This document shows positions 56,422 to 64,000 of a stretch of DNA of 64,000 nt, one piece after another (the stretch's first letter is position 1; every line of letters starts with the position of its first letter). This DNA comes from Staphylotrichum longicolle. Taxonomy: Eukaryota > Ascomycota > Sordariomycetes > Sordariales > Chaetomiaceae. The stretch is taken from assembly GCA_019096155.1 (NCBI GenBank), contig JAHCVI010000001.1, forward strand, positions 9,362,001-9,426,000. The letters run 5' to 3'. Both the position numbers and the translations under genes were made by a program. The notes under the pieces are model-generated. The model was given only the letters and a program-made list of their open reading frames with translations. It was not told the DNA's origin and ran no database searches.

Positions 56422-58035
56422 CTATGTCTCTCTCTGGCCCAGTTGCATCATAATCCACGGCAATGTTTGACCCCTGACCAAAGACACTGGTGCTTGATCC
56501 ATCAGTTGGCAAAGATCAGCTGTGTCTCGAAGTACAGAGCGCGCCGTTGCTGCAACAGAGCGAAGCTCTTCGGCAAATCTTTGGTCAGCCATTCCGCATG
56601 CAACGACTAACTTTGTGTCTGCGAGCGATGCAGCGAGCCATAGGAAAAGCATTTTCATGCCAGGATCACCACAAAATGCGCCACATCCCCAAAGACCTGT
56701 CCGGACTTGTCGGAATGTGCCCGACGAGAAAGCTGTGTAGGCCTTCCGGATCTCACGCACCATGTTTCTGGGGAGCAGATCCGGAAGCACATCTCCCTCT
56801 TCGGCCATGTCGAGCTCGAGAGCATCCATGAACAGCATCGTCCTTTCTTGCCATGCTTTCTGTCCCCCGTCCGGCAGCGGCATCCCTTCGACTTTGATGT
56901 CCCTCCGCTGGCCCGTGATATTGGCCATCGCCTGTGCGCCTCGGACAACCAGCACCTGGTCATCTCTCAGCGGCGGCGTCAGCAGCACCGCCGGACACGC
57001 CTCGGGCGACGAGCCGACGTGGATCTCCTCCTGGGTAGCCGACTGCCCAAAGCCGACGTACTTGTTTGCCGACACGACCGCCGCCCCCCCCAGGCATCCC
57101 CAGACTCTCCGGCGAGAGGTCATACCGGTCCACAGCCACTACCTCCACCTCGCACAACGGGCACCCCCACCGCCCAAGCAGCCCCCTAAACTCCTCCTCC
57201 CCCACCGACCGCAGCGCATACTCCACCACCCACTCCCCATCCATCGCCCCCGCAAACCACCTCGTCAAAATACCCCATCAACGCCCTTAAATACGCCCTC
57301 GCGGCACTCGGCTGCCTCTGCCCGCCGCTCCCATACCACACCCCAAAGTCATGCAACACCCCGCCCCCGCCTCCTCCCCGTCCTTCCACCCGGGCCCAGC
57401 CAACGTCCGCAGGAACTGATGCACGACCAGACACGCCGCCTGCCGCCGCGACAGCGCCACCCTCTCGCACCCACCACCACCACCATAACCACCACCCCTC
57501 CCCAAGATCGGTACCTGCCCCGAGGGAAACAAAGCAGGCATCTCCAGCGCGAGCGCCGCCAGGCGCGGCCAGACGGCCTCGAGGAAGCGGGCCTCCGTGC
57601 CGAAGCGGGATGCGACGGCCTCGCGGAGGAGGGCGTAGTCGCCGGCGGGGTGGGCGGTGCCGTGGACGGTGACGGCGATGGTGTCGAGGAGGGCGGTGAG
57701 GGCGGACCAGGAGGTGACGACGGGTTGTTCACCAGGTTGGGGGTTGGGGGGGGGGAGGAGGAGGTGGTGGAGGAGGGGCCAGAGGGGGATGTGGCCGGAG
57801 GGGTCCTCTCCGATGGTGGAGTCGGGGGGAGGAGGGAGAAGCGGTCGAGGGTGGTGAGGGTGGGGGAGGGGAGGGGTAGAATGAAGGGGAGGCGGAGCCT
57901 GGAGGGGTCATGGTGGGAAGGGGGGAAGTCGGCGGTTGTGGGGGTTTGGTTTTGCGTGAGATGATGGTCCGAGGCTATGAAGCGTGGATTTGCTTTGATT
58001 CTCTGATATTGTTTCAGTTGGGGGGGTTTTGACAT
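56422..58035 (-). CDS. Poly(ADP-ribose) glycohydrolase (PARG), four homopolymer frame breaks
   Basis: Read from ATG 58035 (another candidate is 58080). The catalytic domain is unmistakable: FANKYVG-like 'SANKYVGFGQSATQEEIHVG' holds the PARG signature with the tandem Glu, then 'VLVVRGAQAMANITGQRRDI' and 'TGLWGCGAFCGDPGMKMLFL'. The frame has to be changed four times. Each change is at or beside a homopolymer: C6 at 57824-57829, the C/G runs at about 57359-57368, T4 at 57267-57270 and the 8-base run at 57084-57091. Correcting each run by one or two bases yields one continuous PARG of about 535 residues. Role: removal of poly(ADP-ribose) in the nucleus. Whether the gene is intact in the organism cannot be decided here; consensus errors are the likelier cause. 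Confidence 0.82.
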
Positions 58036-58406
58036 CCGAGATGAGGTTGGAACACAGAGTGTGTTGGCATGGAGGTTCATGTGCGTATTCAGCACAGCCA
58101 CTTTCCCCTTGACCAGCGCAGCCTAAGACTGGCCGAGGCCCGGCGTGACTCACATTAAATCTGACGTTGAATCGACATCTAAGGGGTGAACTTTGAGGAT
58201 ACAAACTCGCGCCGACTTCTTTCCTCTGCATTTTGACTGGTCGGTTGTCCGAGTTATACCCTGATGGTGCGCTGGCAAATATTGCCGCCCCTTATCCCAC
58301 ACAGATTTCAAGTTCATCTCGACCTGGACTGAAACTGCCCAACACAGGGTCCTCCGCTTTGTGTAGAAAATAAATATCCTTGGTATCCAAAATGTCTTCG
58401 GTAGAT
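58036..58406. other. Intergenic upstream of the PARG gene
   Basis: 370 bases, probably the PARG promoter. The minus-strand frame 58150-58449 has no recognisable content. Confidence 0.45.
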
Positions 58407-58613
58407 TCACACAATCTTGATCGTACTCATCTTTGCCTTCCGGGCCCATATCTCCCAGCTCTGCATTTGCTGCGGTCCGCCCAGATACCCGACTCTCTCA
58501 AACGCACCCGGCTCCCTCTTGGACCTCCTCAGCACCACAAAGTGCACCTCGTCATAGTACGCCCCCGCGCAGTACATGACCATCAAGCAGTACAAATCCT
58601 CCCACGTCTTCAA
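58407..58613 (-). pseudogene. Possible HET-protein C-terminal remnant
   Basis: 68 codons from ATG 58613 to the stop at 58407; the same frame is open for about 90 bases further upstream. The translation (KTWEDLYCLMVMYCAG, then HFVVLRRSKREPGAFERVGY and MSTIKIV) resembles the far C-terminus that recurs in fungal heterokaryon-incompatibility (HET) proteins: an aromatic/Trp helix, a beta-strand with paired Leu/Val, F-x-R-V-G-Y/L, and a final T-I-x-I-V. No HET domain or other exon can be found upstream, because the PhiA-like gene occupies that space. So it is either a relic or a chance similarity. Confidence 0.3.
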
Positions 58614-58754
58614 TTCGAATTGACGCTTCTGCGACCCCCCTCTAATTCTGGTTCTCTCTCAGAATGGTGGCCGGGATTAAGAAAGCAAGAAACCCGAATC
58701 TGTGCCAGTGCTGTTTTCTCCAGTCGACGAGCGCTCAAGCTATGATCTCCGCTT

Positions 58755-59367
58755 TCAACTATACACACAAGAAACGGGGTTGGCGTTAGGAACAGTTAGT
58801 GGGGAAAATCCCAAACATCCCACGTTGCCTTCGGGTTCAAAAGTGTGGGCATCCCAAACGCTCCAAGCACCATCACCAGAAGGGGGACACGCCTGGAGAG
58901 CCTCGTTGCGGAAAAGGAGGATGCCTTCGCTATCGATCGTCCAGCCCTCCAGCTCGCTGGAAACTGGGGGTGTGCTACCAGCCGTGATGTAGCCAACTTT
59001 GCCTGAATGTATCCCCCTAAAGTATCAGCAAAAACATCCCTTCTTAAAATGGGATTGGTGGACAAGAGGAGATGTGTTTATACGTACCCGTTCCTAAACG
59101 GTCCACATAAACCTGCTGTGCGGTGTCACCGTCCGAATACAAGAACAGCTTGGAATCCTGGAGATAAAAAGTGGCTTGGTTGTTCTCGCCGTTGCACTGG
59201 GCACCTTGTTGAGGCAGGTTCAGAAATAAGAGGCCTCTCGAGGCGCTGAGAGGCGCAAAGTGAATGGGACTGGCGGATCGGAGGGCCATGATGTCAAAGG
59301 CTTGGGCCCCAGAAGGAGCCGCGAGGGCGGTGGCAGAGAGGGCGACAAACACGGTTAAGACCTTCAT
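58755..59367 (-). CDS. PhiA-like secreted cell-wall protein
   Basis: Two exons: 59367-59088 and 59002-58755; 175 residues, frame intact. A signal peptide (MKVLTVFVALSATALAAPSG) precedes a compact beta-rich domain: ASPIHFAPLSASRGLLFLN, CNGENNQATFYL, 'KLFLYSDGDTAQQVYVDR', GYITAGSTPP and WTIDSEGILLF, with four Cys ending in NPVSCVYS. This is the arrangement of the conidium/phialide wall protein PhiA of Aspergillus and its many ascomycete homologues. It is expected to be secreted and wall-bound. Divergent from the two-WSC gene. Confidence 0.85.
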
Positions 59368-60582
59368 TGCGAATAACTAAAAAGTAAGAATGACAATGCG
59401 TCTGTATTGTTGAATGTGCCGTCATTGATAGTAAGAGACGTGACTGCCAATGCTAAGCTTGCCTTGAAGATGCAAAAAGAAGATACAAAACGGCTCTTCC
59501 TCTTCGCCTTCTTATACTCACTGTTCGATGTCCGCCACCCATTGCTTAGTTACCAATATAGCACTCAACAGATCGTCGACGTGGAATGCACAGAGAAGCA
59601 GTGAAACTCGCAAAACGTCATCTAGGTTGGGATGCGTTGAGTTATTATCGGGATGCGTGACGTTCATCCCGTGTGGCGGTGTGTAAGTCTGACGTGGGCA
59701 GCGAGGCTTAGATTTCCAGGCCGTGAGTACGCTCTTCTGGATTGCCTTTACGAGTAAATAGTAATTCTTGAATTGTCACACGGCAGTATCTTTGTTCAAG
59801 TGAAGGGTCTCGGCGCTAAATCTGCTAAGTACTATGTACCTAACTTCTCGCCACCAGGAGGTCATGATTGATACCATTTGCCTAGAGTACCGAAGAGAAG
59901 CCTGAGCCCGAGACTGCGCCTGCTGTGGACGACGGCTGGGTTACCCCACAAAACACAGGGAAAAGACAGAGTAAAGCGAGCAAAAATTGAAAAGAGATAC
60001 TCTGGTATGATTTGAGACACTCTCGGTGCCTCAAATGGCCCTCCCAAGACGTGAACGATGGTTAGTGGAGGTTCTGGAGTTGCTGGTGCGGCAATCAATC
60101 CAATTTGGAACGGGCGTCTGCGCCAGTTCCAGCCACATCAGAGCTGGATCGTCCAACAACCGTGACTTTATTGATGAAATGGACAAAGCAACAACCTGCG
60201 TGTGGTGAGAATCATGAGATGGGCTGCCAAAAATTACAGTAAGTGAGTGGTATCGAACCATACGCGCCCTGCATAACAGGAAGATTACCGTGTAACAGGT
60301 TCGACAAGGGGCCCTTTGCAAGGGTGTAAATTTCACTATTGATTTTGGAACCGAAAAAGGGGCAAGCTCAGCTGTGAATTCATGCCTTGGCGGCCAATTT
60401 GGAAGCTGGACTGGCACGATCAAATCGACTGATTCTTCTTGTCATGGCGCCTCGGTTGGTGAGATATTAAGTGTGGTTTGTCTCTTTTTTTCATCGCTTT
60501 TTCCCAACCCCCCCTTTCTCTCTCCCTTTGCTGCCAACAGACTGCCACTCTTTTCAGTCTTGATTCGTCGCTCGGTTTTGCC
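59368..60582. other. Divergent promoter region (PhiA-like / WSC genes)
   Basis: 1.2 kb between two divergent wall-protein genes, which may share regulation. No coding evidence; a T/C-rich leader precedes the ATG at 60583. Confidence 0.5.
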
Positions 60583-61485
60583 ATGCCTTCCACTCATTCA
60601 AACCTGCGGCTTCTGCCGCTTTTCTCTCTTTTGATCGCTGCGGTTTCCGGCTTGCCGAGCAAGAGGTGTGCCCGAGTGGACTTCACCTCGCTCGGCTGCT
60701 TTACCGACAATGACGCAAACCATCGCGCCCTCACCAGCCTCCACACCGATGGCGATAGCATGACCGTCGTCAGATGCGCCATCTTCTGCTCTCGCTATGA
60801 GTTCTTTGGTGTCGAGTACAGCCGGGAGTGCTACTGCGGCAGCTCGCTGAACTCGACCAGCACCAAGGTCGACGACAGCGAGTGCTCGCTTCCCTGCGCC
60901 GGGAAGCCTAAGGGATCCGAGAGATGCGGCGCAGACAACCGAATCAACATCTACAGCAACAAGAACCCCAATCTGCGGAAGCCTGCGTCCCTGCCCGGCG
61001 TCACATCTCTCGGCTGCTTCGTCGACGGTGGAAACCGTGTGTTGCCGAGCAGAATCATCAGCACTCCCGACATGACAGCCGCCAAGTGCGCCGAGAACTG
61101 TGCCGGTTACGAGTATTTTGGCACAGAGTGGTCTTCTGAGTGCTTCTGCGGTACCGTTGCTCCGACCATCTCGGCCCCCGCCGCGGACTGCTCCATGGCG
61201 TGCTCCGGCAACGACGACGAGCTCTGCGGCGGCTCCCTCCGCCTCAACGTCTACAAATTTGACTCGGTTGCCTCGACTTCTACGACAGCTCTTGCTTCGA
61301 CCGCGGAGGCTACGCAGAGCACAAGCATCGCAGAGAACGCCAGTGAGACCCTGAGCGTTTCTTCGACCTCCGAGGTTGTTTCAACCACACTGTCGACTTC
61401 CCCTGCTGAGATCACTGCCGCTCCTGAGAGCACGACCACGGCTGAGAGCACCCCCAGCACCGAGACCTCGACCACTGCCGTCTAG
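60583..61485 (+). CDS. Secreted protein with two WSC domains
   Basis: Single exon, 300 residues from ATG 60583 (the frame is open upstream but only with non-ATG codons). A signal peptide occupies residues 1-25 ('LPLFSLLIAAVSGLPS'). WSC domain 1 begins at SLGCF (C39) with YEFFGVEYSRECYCG, and WSC domain 2 at SLGCF (C145) with YEYFGTEWSSECFCG; both keep the eight-Cys pattern. The C-terminal 70 residues are Ser/Thr-rich and end TSTTAV without a hydrophobic tail, so neither a Wsc-sensor TM segment nor a GPI anchor is supported. WSC domains bind polysaccharide; a wall-associated or extracellular carbohydrate-binding role is likely. Confidence 0.87.
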   Translation: MPSTHSNLRLLPLFSLLIAAVSGLPSKRCARVDFTSLGCFTDNDANHRALTSLHTDGDSMTVVRCAIFCSRYEFFGVEYSRECYCGSSLNSTSTKVDDSECSLPCAGKPKGSERCGADNRINIYSNKNPNLRKPASLPGVTSLGCFVDGGNRVLPSRIISTPDMTAAKCAENCAGYEYFGTEWSSECFCGTVAPTISAPAADCSMACSGNDDELCGGSLRLNVYKFDSVASTSTTALASTAEATQSTSIAENASETLSVSSTSEVVSTTLSTSPAEITAAPESTTTAESTPSTETSTTAV

Positions 61486-62000
61486 TATACCATTTACCGA
61501 GAGCACAACAGTTCTTGGACCTACTGTGTTTGCCCAGACTTCAGACAGACCAGTACTGTGACGTTCCAGTGGTGGCCCTAGCATGATGGGTCAACTTGTC
61601 TATCCGACGTCTGGGAATCGCGCTCGCCCAGAGGGGGGTGATCACAGGAGTAATGATGTCTACGTGTATGATGCGTTGTTGAGGCTCAGCTGATGGGTAA
61701 TTATTGGAAGGACACTTGTTGGAAAGAATTGTTTTTGTGATCTTGTAGCTTAGCAGACTTTCATGCTCTCAGCTCACATCAATTAACTTATGTACTGTAC
61801 GTGTATCTATGTGCATACCCGGGTTCCATTGAATTTGCACCCAGCCCAAGACCATCTGACGGGACAGCGGACAGCAGTCCACAGACTTGGAGATGTACAG
61901 AATTGAACTGCACTCAAGTCAGTCACGAAAAAACCCTTAACTGTCTTCCATTCAGGATGGACATACCATCCGCACCCAGACAGACCACCCACACCACCCA
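61486..62000. other. 3' region between convergent WSC and RING genes
   Basis: 515 bases with the 3' UTRs of both genes. The long literal minus-strand frame reaching 61807 is an unspliced read-through of the RING gene and is not real protein. Confidence 0.5.
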
Positions 62001-62667
62001 TCAAATCCCTCGCGCCCGTGGTCTCACCACTCCAAGACTCCTCAGCAGCACCGGCCCTGGCGCCTGCAGTGCCCTCTCCCTCCGACCCCTGACGTCCTCC
62101 CGGCTGGTTCGAAAAGCAAGTCAGCGAGTCACGGAGCGAAAGGAAGTGGCTTGGGTGGTGGGTTTCGTACCAGATCGGACAGGTCGTGGCAAATCCCAGC
62201 AGCCACGGGTCCACGCAGGCCGGGTGAAACAGGTGACTGCAGGGCAGCCGGCGGACCTCGACACCGCGGGCAAAGTCCTCGGCGCAGATGGCGCAATTCT
62301 GCGGCGGCGGCGGCTGGCTGTTGGCGGAGGGCAGCGCAGGGCGGCGGGGACGGCGTCCGAGAATCGACCGAGGCCACGATGGAGATGGCATGGCCGAGGG
62401 GTTGATGGCCGGCAGGCGCAGAAACCGCCTCCATCGCGGCACGTGAGCCCTCCTCACGGGCGATCCGGCAGTGGCGCCAAGTTCTGGGTCATATGGGATG
62501 ACCTGCATGGCGTTGAGGGCGTTCTGCCGGATGCCGTTGAGGCGCTTGCGGACCGTGGCCTGCGCCTGGGTTGCTCTGCGAAGGGCGTAGTACCCTAGGA
62601 GCGCGACGAGGACCAGGAAGAGGACGGTGGCCAGGGTGGCGGAAGTGTCGGCTGCCTTCCACGTCAT
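62001..62667 (-). CDS. Membrane RING-H2 finger protein (putative E3 ubiquitin ligase)
   Basis: Two exons: 62667-62171 and 62103-62001; 199 residues. One TM segment near the N-terminus (TLATVLFLVLVALLGYYAL), a basic juxtamembrane region, then a RING-H2 finger: CAICAEDF, RRLPCSHLFHPACVDPWLL and CPIC. The last Cys exists only when the intron 62170-62104 is removed: the unspliced frame reads CPIW, the spliced one CPICRED, which confirms the intron. The short C-terminus after the RING is Arg-rich. Same layout as Golgi/endosomal or vacuolar PA-less TM-RING ligases; substrate unknown. Convergent with the WSC gene. Confidence 0.88.
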
Positions 62668-64000
62668 CTTGGGGATGGGTTCTGTTTAAAGTTGATTTAA
62701 AGCTCTGAAGGTGACGAGAAGGCAGGGAGAAGCAGGAAGTATTGAGGTGTGAAGAAGCTGGGGGATGCAAAGGAGGATCGCTTTTTATACCCAGAATCCA
62801 GCAATCACAAGCTGCAGGAGAAGCGTAGTTCTGACTTTGCCTGATCCCGCAGAAGTTACTGAACCTTACCCAAAACTTTGGTATGCAGGATGAGGAATGA
62901 GCGAGACGTGCATGACTTTCTGCAGTAAGCTATCGATGCAGAACTGTACCTCTACCACGGAGCCTTACCACGTAGATGTGCCTGCTTAGAAGCGGGACCT
63001 GTTCTGTTGTCAGAGACTTGAGTTGCCACGAAAAAGGCGAGATATGACTTAGCAAAATGAGTTGTTAAGTGTTCACTACCAGGTAATGACCCGTCGTCAC
63101 TTCTCCTTTGTTTTTATAAGAGCGAGCCACCGGGTTGGATGGGCTAAAAGTGCGCCAGTATGTACGTCACTGTTGTTTTTGAGAGTTATAAGCTGCATCT
63201 TGCATGTTTCATCTTGGTGTGCTTCGTCTTATCGATCTCCACCAGGACCACCTGCATGGAGGATTAAGTCGGATGTTGTTCGGCCCCGTGATGCCGAGCA
63301 GTATGGTGCGAATCAAGAGCAGATTATAAGAACTACCAATTCGTGATATGCCAAATTCATTCTTGAATTCGGTCGGAATTGACAAACAGATATTCGGCGC
63401 CTTGAGCGTTGGACGTGGAACTGTCGCTCAGCGCGCCCTGTCCAGTACCAGCTCTATCTAGGAAGCAACACGTTGTATTTTGACGTTTGTGGATTGCAGT
63501 TATACCTCAAACTAAGACCGCATCTCAATCTTCCTAGTAAGAACACGTCGTAAGGCTATGAGTCTTCCTAAATACCTTGGTTCCACTCGTGATGAAGAGC
63601 CACGGAACGGGAAGGAATCAGCCAATGGTGGTGGCATCCCAAGATAGATTGAGGAAAATTTAAGAAAAAAAAGAAAAGAAAAGAGAAGGGTGCTTTCTTT
63701 TTCTTTCTTAAACTGGCCGGAGAGATGGAAAACGCCTTCGACCTGTGCTGGTGCGGGTGACGAGGTGGTCGATGATGGCTGGTTTTGGAGTTGAGGGGCT
63801 AGGGGTTGCCAAGCACCCCACCAAACAACCAGAACCCACCCCGCCGTTGCTGTGGGGAGCTGTGGCGGTCTGTCCAATCACAAGCTTGATGCCCATCGAA
63901 AGACATGGAAAGTCCAGAGCTTTCCATGAGCCTCGCGCGGCTGCCGTGTTCTGGACGCTGAAATTCTGCAACGAGCACCCGATTCCTTGATCTCCCAGTC
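62668..64000. other. Right-edge intergenic region, no gene seen
   Basis: 1.3 kb to the window edge. The first 150 bases are the RING gene promoter. The rest is A+T richer, with an A/G-rich stretch at about 63660-63695, and open frames of 81-121 codons that show no features. Confidence 0.5.

Noticed and set aside
56762..57964. 400-codon + strand open frame
   Set aside because: Antisense to the PARG gene, Pro/Arg low-complexity translation; the PARG motifs on the other strand are decisive.
61807..62670. RING gene read without splicing as a 286-residue protein
   Set aside because: The unspliced version loses the last RING cysteine (CPIW) and ends in an unnatural tail; the spliced version restores CPIC and a short C-terminus.
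1..64000. tRNA, rRNA or CRISPR features
   Set aside because: I scanned by eye for tRNA B-box-like GGTTCGAATCC words and for regular short repeats with spacers and found no convincing case; a covariance-model search would be needed to exclude divergent tRNAs.

Overview
The window is nuclear DNA of a filamentous ascomycete (Pezizomycotina), most likely a Sordariomycete. The signs are: protein-coding genes interrupted by short introns (51 to 342 nt, mostly 51-70 nt) with GTAAGT/GTGAGT-type donors and CAG/TAG acceptors; gene density of roughly one per 2-2.5 kb on both strands; and a gene set typical of that group (Rck2/Srk1-type kinase, alpha-aminoadipate reductase of fungal lysine synthesis, Zn2Cys6 regulator, WSC and PhiA-type wall proteins, mitochondrial/cytosolic cyclophilin). 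I found 26 genes or gene remnants plus one C-terminal open frame. I rebuilt exons by hand from splice sites and frame continuity; no alignment or transcript data were available.

Layout. 0-10 kb: the edge-truncated 5' part of a prolyl 4-hydroxylase-like gene (-), a frameshifted short-chain dehydrogenase (-), then an Rck2/Srk1-like kinase (+). 10-22 kb: an S28 serine carboxypeptidase (-, seven exons, one GC-AG intron), a vanadium haloperoxidase/PAP2-like secreted protein (+, one frameshift), lys2 alpha-aminoadipate reductase (-) and a SUR7/PalI-type membrane protein (+). 22-28.5 kb: three minus-strand genes, two of them SET-domain proteins. 28.5-32 kb: a single-exon gene for a trypsin-fold protease with an unrecognised N-terminal half, set between TpA-rich, gene-free segments; this is the most accessory-looking part of the window. 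32-49 kb: mostly conserved genes: GNAT acetyltransferase, hemerythrin-domain protein, Zn2Cys6 regulator, MARVEL-like membrane protein, epsin, cyclophilin, RNA polymerase III subunit Rpc34 and an MFS transporter. 49-62.7 kb: secreted or wall-associated proteins (Kre9-like, Thr-rich, PhiA-like, two-WSC protein) interleaved with a dead cytochrome P450, a small ABM-domain protein, a poly(ADP-ribose) glycohydrolase full of frameshifts, a possible HET-protein remnant and a membrane RING-finger protein.

The main oddities are reading-frame breaks. Some look like consensus errors (four homopolymer-length shifts in the PARG gene alone). Others look biological (the P450 has lost its haem-ligand cysteine codon to a stop, has a second stop and lacks an internal segment). 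The best candidate for something undescribed is the 640-residue protein at 29731-31653, whose trypsin-type triad can be read directly but whose first ~330 residues I cannot assign.
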